Source: Chitinophagales bacterium
GTDB taxonomy: Bacteria > Bacteroidota > Bacteroidia > Chitinophagales > UBA10324
DNA length: 64,000 nt
Assembly: GCA_019694975.1 (NCBI GenBank)
Contig: JAIBAY010000009.1
Coordinates: 1 to 64,000 of the forward strand
Direction: 5' to 3'
Below, in pieces: positions 1-9,525 of this stretch. The position numbers and the translations under genes were made by a program. The first letter of the stretch is position 1. Every line of letters begins with the position of its first letter. Under the pieces are notes generated by a model. That model saw nothing but the letters and a program-made list of their open reading frames with translations. It was not told the origin of the DNA and did not search any database.

Positions 1-355
1 TATGTCCAGCAACAAAGGAAACCCCATTCATTATTGCCACACAATAATATTGAACTGCAAAAAAGCATCCGTATCATAATTTGCTCATGTGTAGTATAGA
101 TCTAAAAACATTTTCGGGAATACCCAGGATATTGCTGTCATTGAAGCGAGTGCAGTATTACCATCGTACAACGGGAAGTAAATCATTTTTCAATTTCCCT
201 TCTTCAAACTCATACCAGCATAGGCTCCTAGCTGATTTTACCAGCCATTTTTGTCTATTCAACCTCTATTGGTTGATGTGAAACTCAATACAAGAAACTG
301 ACCGAATTACGGCCCATATAGATTCAGCTGTAGTTATGTTCTGATCAGAAATTGA
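1..355. other. Left-edge stretch without a supported gene
   Basis: AT-rich sequence downstream of the symporter gene, which is read leftwards and stops at 356. A 66-codon open frame at 81-281 has low-complexity, non-family-like translation and no visible start signal, so I do not call it. I see no clear hairpin followed by a T-run for the symporter transcript here. Confidence 0.5.
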
Positions 356-1615
356 TTACTTGCCTTCATCCTGCGTATGATCCGGCAGGAGAGTTTTGCC
401 TAACTCACCTTCCCATTTGCTGATCACCGCAGTAGCAACCGCATTTCCAATAACATTAGTGCTTGCCCTTCCCATATCCAACAACCAGTCGATAGCCAGT
501 AGCAGGGTGAGCCCTTCGGCAGGAATATGAAAAATCTGTAACATGCCGGCAATCACTACAAGAGAAGCTCTTGGAACACCCGCCATGCCCTTACTCGAGA
601 TCAACAAAATCAACATCATCGTTACCTGCTGTGCCAATGATATCTCCATTCCGTAAGCTTGCGCTATGGAAATGGTGGCAAAGATCATGTACATGATTGA
701 TCCGTCAAGGTTAAATGAATACCCAAGCGGCAAGACGAAACTGACTATCCTGTTAGAACATCCGAACCGCTCCAGTCCCAGGATGGTTTTGGGCATGGCT
801 GCTTCAGAACTGGCAGTTGTGAATGCAAGCAGCATCGGTTCGCGCACGTGTAAAAGCAATGAGTAAAAATTGATGCGCATCACAAGGCATATCACATAAA
901 GCACCACAAAGACAAATACGACAAGGCCCAAAAAGAATGCAATAATGATGGTGAAGTAACCGGAGAGAATTGATATTCCTTTTTCTGTAATGACTGCCGT
1001 AATTGCTCCGAACACACCTAATGGTGCAAGCTTCATAACGTACGCAGTTACCTTTAACATGGCATGCGCTACTGCGTCGAAGAATTCGATGATAATTTTT
1101 CCTTTTTCGTGTATGGCTGCCGTGGCGATACCGAAGAATAAGACAAAGATGATGATGGGCAGAATCTGGTTATGAGCCATGGAATCAACCACGCTTTCGG
1201 GAAACAGGTGCGCAATAAATTCACGGACATTAAACGCTTTCGGTTCCGGCCCATCGTTGCCAACCGCGTGCAGGCTTAATGCTTTTCCGGGTTCTGCAAT
1301 ATTTACAATAATCAAGCCTACCATCATTGCCAGCAAGGCGGCAAAAGTGAAATAGACAATAGTTTTCAGACCGATTCTGCCTACTGATTTGAAATCGCCC
1401 ATTTTCGCAATACCCACCAGTAATAGAGAAAAAACAAGCGGTGCAATGATCATTTTAATCAGCCGCAGAAAGATGTCACTGAAGATTTGAATATTACCGG
1501 CAAATGCTTTCAGGTCATCCGGATTGGTGTGCGTGGTCCGGTATACATGTCCGATAAGAATGCCCAGCAACATTCCTATAATAATCTGAGTGGTTAGGTT
1601 GATCCGGCGTAGCAT
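356..1615 (-). CDS. Dicarboxylate/amino acid:cation symporter (DAACS, GltP/DctA-like)
   Basis: Inner-membrane secondary transporter that takes up C4-dicarboxylates or acidic amino acids with H+ or Na+. At 419 residues it has the usual family length. Visible motifs are the serine-rich hairpin TASSEAAMP (267-275), NLDGS (302-306, the family NMDGT position), a glycine/proline hairpin SSKGMAGVP (340-348) and the last helix with D376, R383 and NVIGN (387-391). The Arg at 383 is the family position that holds an acidic side chain. Asn391 replaces the Asp of sodium-coupled archaeal and eukaryotic members, as in proton-coupled bacterial GltP/DctA. It stands alone; the next gene upstream is separated by about 220 bases. 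Exact substrate cannot be read from sequence. Confidence 0.93.
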   Translation of the reverse strand: MLRRINLTTQIIIGMLLGILIGHVYRTTHTNPDDLKAFAGNIQIFSDIFLRLIKMIIAPLVFSLLLVGIAKMGDFKSVGRIGLKTIVYFTFAALLAMMVGLIIVNIAEPGKALSLHAVGNDGPEPKAFNVREFIAHLFPESVVDSMAHNQILPIIIFVLFFGIATAAIHEKGKIIIEFFDAVAHAMLKVTAYVMKLAPLGVFGAITAVITEKGISILSGYFTIIIAFFLGLVVFVFVVLYVICLVMRINFYSLLLHVREPMLLAFTTASSEAAMPKTILGLERFGCSNRIVSFVLPLGYSFNLDGSIMYMIFATISIAQAYGMEISLAQQVTMMLILLISSKGMAGVPRASLVVIAGMLQIFHIPAEGLTLLLAIDWLLDMGRASTNVIGNAVATAVISKWEGELGKTLLPDHTQDEGK

Positions 1616-1790
1616 AAGCAGCGTGTGTTCGGCTCGGAAGCTATATATTATTTTTCAATAGCAGGTAGCGTTTCGAATTTCTTGCTGCTGCTTTGCGTGC
1701 GCTGTGGATAAACGACCGGCTGAATAAACTAATATTTCGGTACGAACGTGATCAGTGTATATCCCTCATTCCTGTGCGCTTGACACAAAC

Positions 1791-1820
1791 AAAAAAAGGC
1801 GCTGAATGCGCCTGATTTTT
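1791..1820 (-). terminator. Rho-independent terminator of the GIN-domain operon
   Basis: Stem AGGCGC/GCGCCT (1798-1803 with 1809-1814) with a 5-base loop. On the minus strand it is followed by a run of seven T. It lies just past the stop of the gene ending at 1838. Confidence 0.75.
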
Positions 1821-1837
1821 GTTGCTGATCAGCAGGG

Positions 1838-2740
1838 TTAGTTCTGCGAGACTCTTCCCGAGCCTGACACATCCTTTCGCATGGTCTTTGGGGTTCCGTG
1901 GTAGTGTATGCTTCCGCTACCCGATAATTGGGCATTTAGTGTTTCACTGATTCCCACTTCGATATCGCCCGATCCTGCATTGGAAGCAGAGATTGTGCCG
2001 CCATTCAACGCATCAGCATCAATACTGCCCGATCCGGTATTCTCCAGCAAAACTTCAGTAGCCATACCGCTGACGTGACGAATACTGCCTGAGCCGCTGT
2101 TCTGCATCCACAGTTTGCCGGCGGCAATGCCGGTTAGTTGAATATCACCGGAACCATCAAGCGAGGCCGAGAGTAACCTGCAGGTGAAATTATCTCCCTG
2201 AAAACTTCCTGATCCGTGTATTTCAATCATTGCGCTCTCAGCGGTGGTTTTAGTCTGTGAGATCTGACCGGAGCCATCCAAACGAATGCTAAGCTTTCCG
2301 GCAGCAACATCCATCAGTTTAATGCGGCCTGATCCTGCAACAGAAGCAGACAGAAAATTAGTAGTGAAATCAGTCTGTGCTACGATACTGCCTGAACCAT
2401 TTACTTCCAGTCCATTGGGCCGTGGCATGGTTACGTAAATCTTGATTGTAGGCGCAACGCCAACCGTGTACCTATTGCTACTCTCAATCACAAGCGTGTT
2501 CTCAGCAACTTCAGTTGTGATCTTATCGATGATTTCAGCAGGTGCCTCTATCACAAGGCTGAACTGATCAGCCTGGCTTACGTAAAGCATGCCACTGATC
2601 TTGAGATTAATAAAATTGAAATTAGCAGTGGATCTTGTCTGTGAACTGCGCTTTCCTGAGGTAACCTGCTGTGCGAAAATTGAAGAGGGCAATATTAATA
2701 GGATCAAAAGCAATGCTGCATTTGTGAATTTTTTGTTCAT
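1838..2740 (-). CDS. Secreted GIN-domain (DUF2807) beta-helix protein, copy 1
   Basis: 300 residues with an N-terminal signal peptide (about 1-24, ending IFAQ). The rest is a GIN/DUF2807 'head' domain predicted to form a right-handed beta-helix. Gly-Ser-Gly recurs about ten times at roughly 19-21 residue spacing from about residue 115 to the C-terminus (NGSGS, AGSGR, DGSGQ, HGSGS and so on), one per helical turn. Such proteins are common in Bacteroidota and are thought to be surface or periplasmic; function is unproven. It is the second gene of a two-gene operon, 37 bases downstream of a shorter paralogue. It ends right after the last GSG turn, so there is no separate sorting domain. Confidence 0.88.
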   Translation of the reverse strand: MNKKFTNAALLLILLILPSSIFAQQVTSGKRSSQTRSTANFNFINLKISGMLYVSQADQFSLVIEAPAEIIDKITTEVAENTLVIESSNRYTVGVAPTIKIYVTMPRPNGLEVNGSGSIVAQTDFTTNFLSASVAGSGRIKLMDVAAGKLSIRLDGSGQISQTKTTAESAMIEIHGSGSFQGDNFTCRLLSASLDGSGDIQLTGIAAGKLWMQNSGSGSIRHVSGMATEVLLENTGSGSIDADALNGGTISASNAGSGDIEVGISETLNAQLSGSGSIHYHGTPKTMRKDVSGSGRVSQN

Positions 2741-2777
2741 GGGTTATTGATTTTAGATTGAAGAAATTGAGGTGCAT

Positions 2778-3506
2778 TTACTTTGCGATCAGTTTGCCGG
2801 AACCTGTCACACGTTTTTTGACATTCACATCTGTGCCTTTGTATGAGATATTGCCACTTCCGGTTATTGCCGCATCTATGGAGGTCACATTGCCGGTTGC
2901 AATATTCCCGGAGCCCGTTATCATCGCTGTAACTTGTACAATTGACAGCTGATTACAATCAATATTCCCGGATCCATTCACTAAGAAGGAAGATTCCCGC
3001 ACATTTCCGCCGGCTAAAAAAATGTCACCGGAACCATTAATCGTTGCCTTCAACCCTCCGAAAGTTACTTTTTGTAAGGAAATATTCCCTGAACCATTCA
3101 CTTCAAGTTCCATGTTATCTGATACAATTTCTGTAGCTGCCACTACGTCGCCTGATCCATTCAGATCCAGGTAATTCAATTGAGGCAACTCAATGAAAAT
3201 GTGCAAACTATTATCATTTCCACCTTTCCACTTATTGTCTTTTGAGCGGATCACCAGCTTTTTGCCTTTAACCTCTGTAATAACCTGATCCATGATCTCT
3301 CCACGACCCTCCAGCCGTACTGAATAAGTGACTGCCTGACTGATCGTAAGCACAGCCGGCACATTCATCTGTATACCATTAAAATTTTCAAGTTGTCGTA
3401 CCTGGACATTACTGCTGTTTGTGGCCTGACCAGTCTGTGCAAAGGAGAAATGTCCTGCTATCATCAGAACGAATAGCAAAACGGCTGAACTTCGATAAAT
3501 TTTCAT
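2778..3506 (-). CDS. Secreted GIN-domain (DUF2807) beta-helix protein, copy 2
   Basis: About 242 residues from the ATG at 3506. I prefer this start to the upstream in-frame ATG at 3590 because it begins directly with a clean signal peptide (MKIYRSSAVLLFVLMIAG, cleavage near FAQ). The GIN domain follows, with seven GSG turns (NGSGD, NGSGN, TGSGN and so on) in the C-terminal half. It is paralogous to the next gene downstream and probably co-transcribed with it, being the promoter-proximal member. Turn residues here are mostly N/T-GSG-N/D, against S/D-GSG-S/R in the partner, so the copies are not recent duplicates. Role unknown; a structural or adhesive envelope role is only inferred from the family. 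Confidence 0.87.
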   Translation of the reverse strand: MKIYRSSAVLLFVLMIAGHFSFAQTGQATNSSNVQVRQLENFNGIQMNVPAVLTISQAVTYSVRLEGRGEIMDQVITEVKGKKLVIRSKDNKWKGGNDNSLHIFIELPQLNYLDLNGSGDVVAATEIVSDNMELEVNGSGNISLQKVTFGGLKATINGSGDIFLAGGNVRESSFLVNGSGNIDCNQLSIVQVTAMITGSGNIATGNVTSIDAAITGSGNISYKGTDVNVKKRVTGSGKLIAK

Positions 3507-3892
3507 GGCTGTATGGTTGAAGTTAAATGAATGGAGGTGTGACGGGCAGGCCAATAAAATGTTACAGGTTCTGCTGAATAATTTAAGCAATAAATTTTCA
3601 TCAGGTGACTACATTGGGTTTTTTCGCTGCATAAAACTTTTCAGGGTTAGGAAATAAGCTATTTTTCAGCAGAAAAAACAAGTCATTCTTAAGGCAGTAG
3701 CGTTGTCTCCTTAAGTTTTTCAATTGAATAGTTTGGGTTGTATTCCAATATAACTGCAAAATTTTTAATAATATGAATCTGAATGAGTATTACCCCGTGG
3801 CGTAATTATGCAATTTGGGAAAAAATCATTGACAAATTGTGGTTTAATAATGGATTTTATTATAACTTGGTTGACTTGAATTTAAGGGACTA
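3507..3892. other. Divergent intergenic region
   Basis: 386 AT-rich bases between the GIN operon (leftward) and the metalloprotease gene (rightward), so promoters for both should lie here. I see no perfect TAnnTTTG box. A TTGACA at 3829-3834 and TATAAC at 3861-3866 are 26 bases apart, too far for a sigma-70 pair. No hairpin-plus-T-run and no credible small gene. Confidence 0.5.
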
Positions 3893-6388
3893 ATGTTAAG
3901 TCATTGCCGGGAATTTGTATTGCGCGCTTTTTTCATGCCAGTATGTTTATTGACATGTTGCGTGCAGGCTCAGCAATGGAAGCAGGATGGAGTCGCTTCC
4001 CTGGTGAATCAGTATAAGTCGGTTTATCCTGCACTGACTCCAAAATCTTTTTTTAGCGCATCTGCTGTCAGCAGTAAAGCTGCTGAAGCAATACTGAATG
4101 ATTTCACCAGCATTCACCTGGACAGGTCCGCTTTGGAAACGTGTTTAAAGGAAGCCCCGGGAGCAATGGAACTGCTATTACCTTACAAGCATACCATCCT
4201 GACGATCGAGCTGGTAAAGACAAATCTTTTCACAGAAGATTTCAAAGTGGTTACTGATGCTTCCGGTGGTCAGCCAGTGAATTATAAGCCCGGTATTTAT
4301 TACCGTGGCGTTGTAAAAGGGGAGCCTTCCACTGTCGCCGCTTTTTCTTTTTTTGAAAATGAAATTGTAGGAATGATTGCCGGTGAAAATGGAAATATTG
4401 TCCTGGGAAAGGAGTTGAATGGAGACATGGAAACGAATGAGTATATTATTTATTCCGACCGTGACAGCAAAGTTCCCTTCCTTAATGCCTGCTCAACATA
4501 TGATGATCCGGCTTATGCTTCACAACTTGCACAATTGCTGCAAAACGCAGGTAGTATAAGAACCAGCAATTGTGTACGAATGTATTATGAAGCTGATTTC
4601 ACAATTTACCAGAACAATGGACTTAGTTTGAGCAGTACCATTAATTGGATCACCGCAGTGCATAATGATGTTGCCACGCTATACACCAACGACAATATTA
4701 AAACCGCCGTATCTGAAATTTTTATATGGACTCAGGCCGACCCATTTACAGCCGCATCTGCCGTTACACAGCTTAATACCTTTAAAAGTTATCGCGCTTC
4801 GTTTAACGGGGATATTGGTCAACTCCTAACCATTGAGCCGGGTACTTTGGGCGGCATTGCCTCCGCAGTGAACGGTTTGTGCAGTTCCGAAAATAAATAT
4901 GCATACAGTGATGTTGAATTTTCATTTTCCACCGTGCCAGCTTATTCCTGGACGGTGAATGTAGTAGCGCATGAATTCGGACATTTGTTAGGCGCCTACC
5001 ATACGCATAGCTGCCTTTGGCCGGGTGGACCTATCGATAATTGCGGGCCGCTTGCCGGGTATCCCAATGAAGGTGGTACCTGCCTGCCCGGCCCGTCGCC
5101 CGTTGATGGCGGTACCATTATGAGTTATTGTCAGCTTACCGCATTTGGCATCAATTTCAACAAAGGATTTGGCCCTTTACCGGGCGATGCAATTCGGTCG
5201 GCTGTTGATGCATCATCTTGCCTGGGTTCATCCTGTGTTCCTAATCCGCCTTCCTACTGTCTTTCAAAAGGTCAGTCAACAAGTAGCGAATGGATACAAT
5301 CTGTTAAACTCACCACGCTGAATTTTGTATCCGGTGCCGGAACGGGTTATTCCGATTTCACGAATCATGTTGCTGATCTTCAACCGGGAAGCAATGTTTC
5401 TATTACACTCACACCCGGTTATGCCGGTACCAATTATGATGAAATTTTTACTGTGTGGATTGACTACAATAAGGACTTTGATTTCTATGACTTGAATGAA
5501 AAGGTGTTTCAGTCGCAACCCGTAAGCGGCCCGGTAACCGGTTCGTTTTCCATCCCAAGTGGACTGGCAGGCAACACCCGTATGAGGGTCTCCATGAAAT
5601 TTGATACCGCATCGAGTACCTGTGAATCATTTAAATATGGCGAGGTGGAGGACTATACCGTATCGTTCGCTCCATTGGTTACCTATTGCGGATCTGCTGG
5701 AAAACTTACGGATAAGGAATGGATAGATTATGTAAAATGTGGTGCGATTGAGCGCACTTCGGGCGCTGACAGCGGCTATTTTAATGGTACGTCATTAGCT
5801 TCTGCGCTCCTTCTCAACTCGGAAAATTCATTAACCTTCAGCGCGGGATTTTCCGGAGCAAGATTTAACGAATCATGGAAGGTGTGGATTGATTTCAATG
5901 GTAATGGAATCTTCGAAAACAATGAGACCATCATCAATAAACAATCCAACAAAAAAGGTCTCATTACCAAAAATTTTACGGTTCCATCTACTGCATCAAC
6001 GGGCAAAACCAGAATGAGAGTTTCTATGAAGCGGGGCGATGACCAAAGCCCTTGCGATACTTTTTTGCATGGTGAGGTGGAAGATTATTCTATTCAAATA
6101 ATTCCATTGGATATCGGTGAGTCGCTTTTGGCAGCGACACCGCCTTTAAAAGTGCAGCTTTATCCCAATCCGGCACAGGCAGTTGTAAGGGCGCATTTTA
6201 ATGTACCGGTAGCGGCAGGGCATGCCAGGTTGATTAACCTGACCGGGCAAGTTGTTGATGACATTTCCTTTCAGGACGAGACAATTGATCTTGATTTGGA
6301 CGTTGGATTGCTGGCGCCCGGCATTTATTTGTTGCAGGTTGTTATTCCCGGAAGAAATCCCGAAACCATTAAATGGATTAAGCTTTGA
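3893..6388 (+). CDS. Secreted zinc metalloprotease (metzincin) with two GEVED domains and T9SS sorting domain
   Basis: 831 residues. The order is signal peptide (to about 26), a propeptide-like region, a catalytic domain with the metzincin motif HEFGHLLGAYH (360-370), Met-turn IMSYC (Met410), two GEVED domains (about 455-590 and 600-740, each opening YC.S.G....EWI and closing GEVEDY), and a T9SS type A C-terminal sorting domain (about 750-831, LYPNPAQ to the end). All three zinc His and the catalytic Glu361 are present, so it should be active. It resembles reprolysin-like (M12B-type) proteases of Bacteroidota and is probably exported to the surface or medium to degrade protein. It is monocistronic, with a long spacer on each side. 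Confidence 0.92.
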   Translation: MLSHCREFVLRAFFMPVCLLTCCVQAQQWKQDGVASLVNQYKSVYPALTPKSFFSASAVSSKAAEAILNDFTSIHLDRSALETCLKEAPGAMELLLPYKHTILTIELVKTNLFTEDFKVVTDASGGQPVNYKPGIYYRGVVKGEPSTVAAFSFFENEIVGMIAGENGNIVLGKELNGDMETNEYIIYSDRDSKVPFLNACSTYDDPAYASQLAQLLQNAGSIRTSNCVRMYYEADFTIYQNNGLSLSSTINWITAVHNDVATLYTNDNIKTAVSEIFIWTQADPFTAASAVTQLNTFKSYRASFNGDIGQLLTIEPGTLGGIASAVNGLCSSENKYAYSDVEFSFSTVPAYSWTVNVVAHEFGHLLGAYHTHSCLWPGGPIDNCGPLAGYPNEGGTCLPGPSPVDGGTIMSYCQLTAFGINFNKGFGPLPGDAIRSAVDASSCLGSSCVPNPPSYCLSKGQSTSSEWIQSVKLTTLNFVSGAGTGYSDFTNHVADLQPGSNVSITLTPGYAGTNYDEIFTVWIDYNKDFDFYDLNEKVFQSQPVSGPVTGSFSIPSGLAGNTRMRVSMKFDTASSTCESFKYGEVEDYTVSFAPLVTYCGSAGKLTDKEWIDYVKCGAIERTSGADSGYFNGTSLASALLLNSENSLTFSAGFSGARFNESWKVWIDFNGNGIFENNETIINKQSNKKGLITKNFTVPSTASTGKTRMRVSMKRGDDQSPCDTFLHGEVEDYSIQIIPLDIGESLLAATPPLKVQLYPNPAQAVVRAHFNVPVAAGHARLINLTGQVVDDISFQDETIDLDLDVGLLAPGIYLLQVVIPGRNPETIKWIKL

Positions 6389-6948
6389 TGGCATCCCGGG
6401 GTAATTTCAACTGCATATTTCCTCCATTTAGATTGCCTGCCATAAGGTGAATTGCTTTCCCTCGTAAATGAAATTTCAAATGGTGATTGCAGAATTATCT
6501 TTTAGGAAAGATATGCATTGAATATTCCTGTTAAAGATTGTCAATCAAATTACAGTTGCCATAATAATAGCATTTGTTTTTTTAATTCTGCTCCTATGTG
6601 GTGGTAAAATAAACACAATTTGCACTATGAAAATATTACCCCAATGAACTTGCCTTATGATGCTGTATTGTGTTACGCTTTTATATTCAGTTTATCACGG
6701 CAAAATCTTAAGCGTAAAGTGACATCATCAGGAAACTACCATTCAGCTTTCTGATTATATAGGTAAATCTGCAATGTAAAATGCCATTGACAGGCAGGAA
6801 CGGCATTATCAGTCTATAAGCTGTCAGCAACCGTAGTGGTAAAAACGCGGCTATTGGTTACCGGAAAGGAAATTATACCGGCAGGAATAATGAATCATAC
6901 CAATAACTGCGAAGGTTCGAAAATGGCTTTATGCAGCGAGGAGAAACC
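6389..6948. other. 560-base intergenic stretch
   Basis: AT-rich, between the protease gene and a gene ending at 6949 on the other strand. I found no open frame with coding character, no tRNA and no hairpin-plus-T-run. A non-coding RNA cannot be excluded by eye. Confidence 0.45.
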
Positions 6949-7722
6949 CTATCTTTTTTTCAGGTAGTATTGCTGAAATTTTTTTTCCAGCTTTTTCACA
7001 CGGCCTTCCCAGCTTGCCGGACGCTGAACATAATAAGGAAACGGATCATGGAGCAGGTTCAGGTCAGCATTGCGGATAATCAGCACGTCATCCATTAATC
7101 CCCGTTGCGTGCTTTCCTGTTCCGGTTGCAATTTATCCGCAGCAACACGCGTCTCCAATGCACCGGTTTCAGCAAAGAGATAAAAATCAGGTGCAGCATG
7201 TATGCTGCTGTCTGTTTTCAGATTACTATTTAAAAAAATGGAAGTTCGCCTTCCTTCCATAAAGGCGCCGGTTGAATCATATGCAATAAAATAGACCGGG
7301 CAAAATGTAAAATACTTCAGGAAAGCCTGCACGATTTTGGTATTTTCTTCCGCTTGCTGGTAGCGAATCTGAGTGGCATAGTTGCTGTTACCAGCCAGCA
7401 GCAATGCATTGATTGCTTTGGATTTGAAATTCAGCCTGACAATCAAAGCACCGTGATCACGAAGATTTTCTATATAGTACCTGCCATATTCATATCCTTT
7501 GGGAGGTGCCTGCGAATTTTGCTGTGCACGTACGTTAAAGGGAAACAAAAGTGTCAATGGAAGTATCAGGCACAGATAAGCTAACCATTTGGTTGAACTG
7601 GCAGCTAAAACCGGTTTTTTAAGCGGTGATAGTTCAGGCTGAACTGAATCAAGCGATGCATCTTTACGGCCAGGCGCTTTTTGACCTGCTGTTTGATCCC
7701 TGAAATCTCTTGTCAATCGCAC
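6949..7722 (-). CDS. Unrecognised secreted or membrane-anchored protein
   Basis: 257 residues that I cannot assign to a family. The start is GTG at 7722, because the frame has no Met before the hydrophobic segment. About 46 polar residues precede a single hydrophobic stretch (about 47-66) ending NVRAQQ, which looks like a signal peptide with an unusually long n-region or a type II anchor. The remainder is soluble, with a YxYGRYYIENL-like opening and a basic C-terminus ending KKR. It is divergently oriented to the PaaN-like gene, 106 bases away. The true start could lie at a later non-ATG codon. Real coding sequence is likely from its length and composition. Confidence 0.65.
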   Translation of the reverse strand: MRLTRDFRDQTAGQKAPGRKDASLDSVQPELSPLKKPVLAASSTKWLAYLCLILPLTLLFPFNVRAQQNSQAPPKGYEYGRYYIENLRDHGALIVRLNFKSKAINALLLAGNSNYATQIRYQQAEENTKIVQAFLKYFTFCPVYFIAYDSTGAFMEGRRTSIFLNSNLKTDSSIHAAPDFYLFAETGALETRVAADKLQPEQESTQRGLMDDVLIIRNADLNLLHDPFPYYVQRPASWEGRVKKLEKKFQQYYLKKR

Positions 7723-7828
7723 GAAAAATGGTTTTAATTTAGCGAACTGTTTTGGCGTGTGACTGTATTAAAAGTGCTGTATACACGTGTGATTTTCCAA
7801 AATAACCAGAGTCAAAACTATACATAAC

Positions 7829-9490
7829 ATGACACTTTTCGAAAAACACAAATCCACGATTGACCGTGCCATACAGGCTATTCATGAACGGACCTATTAT
7901 GCTGCTTTTCCTGAACATCCCAAAGCGTATGGAGATGAAGCTCCGGCACAAGGTGCTGCCATATACCGTGCATATGAAGGTAAACGGTTTGAATTGCCTT
8001 CACAAGGTGTTACGGAGGTATGGAAGGGGGAGGAAATTTCTCCATATACCAAAACACCCCTGGATATCACTTATCCTGTTTATGAATCCGAAGAACTGAT
8101 AATTAATGCACGGCAAGCAGCTAACCTGTGGAAGAACACCACTCCGGCTGAAAGATCAGGATTGCTGGTTGAATCGCTTGAAAGGATAAAAGCGCACTTT
8201 TTTGATATTGCTCTTGCCACACAACACACGACGGGTCAGTCGTGGATGATGTCATTTCAGGCATCAGGTCCGCATGCAGCGGATCGCGCATTGGAAACCA
8301 TTGCACTTGGTTATTATGAGCAATCGCGTTTTCCTGAAAAAGTAATGTGGGAAAAGCCGATGGGAAAATTTACAGTGAAGCTGGAAAAAAGCTATTCGCC
8401 GAAGGCCAAGGGTATCGGTTTGGTTATCGGATGCAGCACATTTCCGGTGTGGAATACGCTGCCAGGATTATTTGCAAACCTGGTAACCGGTAACGCTGTT
8501 ATTGTTAAACCTCATCCTGCTGCAGTTTTACCGATTGCTATTTGTGTCGTTGCGTTGCAGGAGACATTCAGGGACAATGGTTTTGATCCAAACACGGTGC
8601 AACTGGCTGCGGATTCTTCCCAAAAGTTAAACACGAAAGAACTGGCCCTTCATCCTGCTGTTAAACTGATTGATTACACGGGTGGTACTGCATTCGGAAA
8701 TTATATCGAATCGATTCCGGGAAAAACAGTTTTTACGGAAAAGGCAGGTGTGAATTCTGTCATCATTGATTCTGTTAAGGATTTGGAACCGGTACTGCAA
8801 AATCTCGCATTTTCAGTTTCATTGTACAGTGGGCAGATGTGTACTGCTCCGCAAAATTTCTTCATGCCTGAATTAGTAAAGGCAGGTGATGCAATGCTTT
8901 CATTCGACGAAATAGTAGCAAAGCTTAAAGAGCATATGAGTGGCCTGGCGAATAACCCAAAAATGGGAGCCGGCGTGCTGGGTGCTGTGCAGAGTGAGAT
9001 GACCGAAAACAGGGCGCATAAAGCCGGAGGCATCGGTGGTAAGTTATGGCTGAGTTCCATAGCCGTTAAGAATGAGGAATTTGAAAATTCAAGAACAATA
9101 TCTCCCGTGCTGATGGAAGTGCAGGCTGCTGATACAGCAATGTTTGAAAGTGAATTATTCGGGCCTATTGTAATTGCTGTCCGAACAAAGAATACCGCTG
9201 AATCAGTGAGGCTGGCTAAAGAACTGGCGGTAAAGCAAGGTGCTATTACCTGTGCGGCTTATACAACTGATGAAGCGGTTATGCGTATGATTACAGATGA
9301 ACTGGAAGAAGTTTTCACTCCCGTTACATTTAACCTCACCGGACCAATATGGGTCAATCAGCATGCGGCATTTTCTGATTTTCATGTTACTGGTGGAAAT
9401 CCTGCAGGCAATGCATCTTTCACTAACCCTGAGTTTGTAATCAAGCGATTTGTATGGGTAGGCAGCAGGAAAATGGTTGGATCGAACTAG
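7829..9490 (+). CDS. paaN: PaaN-type aldehyde dehydrogenase (phenylacetic acid degradation family)
   Basis: 553 residues, about 60 longer than a standard aldehyde dehydrogenase because of the N-terminal extension typical of the PaaN family. Catalytic Cys338 sits in SGQMCTAPQNFF and the general base Glu304 in FTEKAGVN; the NAD-binding region includes IGCSTFPVWN and VIVKPHPAAV. The family oxidises an aldehyde, probably the ring-cleavage semialdehyde or a related acyl intermediate of phenylacetate breakdown, in the cytoplasm. None of the other paa genes (ring epoxidase, ligase) is nearby, so it is orphaned here and the true substrate may differ. The next gene is convergent, 35 bases away, with no clear terminator between them. 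Confidence 0.88.
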   Translation: MTLFEKHKSTIDRAIQAIHERTYYAAFPEHPKAYGDEAPAQGAAIYRAYEGKRFELPSQGVTEVWKGEEISPYTKTPLDITYPVYESEELIINARQAANLWKNTTPAERSGLLVESLERIKAHFFDIALATQHTTGQSWMMSFQASGPHAADRALETIALGYYEQSRFPEKVMWEKPMGKFTVKLEKSYSPKAKGIGLVIGCSTFPVWNTLPGLFANLVTGNAVIVKPHPAAVLPIAICVVALQETFRDNGFDPNTVQLAADSSQKLNTKELALHPAVKLIDYTGGTAFGNYIESIPGKTVFTEKAGVNSVIIDSVKDLEPVLQNLAFSVSLYSGQMCTAPQNFFMPELVKAGDAMLSFDEIVAKLKEHMSGLANNPKMGAGVLGAVQSEMTENRAHKAGGIGGKLWLSSIAVKNEEFENSRTISPVLMEVQAADTAMFESELFGPIVIAVRTKNTAESVRLAKELAVKQGAITCAAYTTDEAVMRMITDELEEVFTPVTFNLTGPIWVNQHAAFSDFHVTGGNPAGNASFTNPEFVIKRFVWVGSRKMVGSN

Positions 9491-9525
9491 CGGAGACGCA
9501 GCAGACGTACTTTGCAGCAACCGGA

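Noticed and set aside
81-281. 66-codon + strand frame at the left edge
   Set aside because: No signal, no promoter, no protein-like pattern.
3829-3866. TTGACA...TATAAC resembling a sigma-70 promoter
   Set aside because: Spacing of 26 bases is too long, and Bacteroidota use TAnnTTTG promoters.
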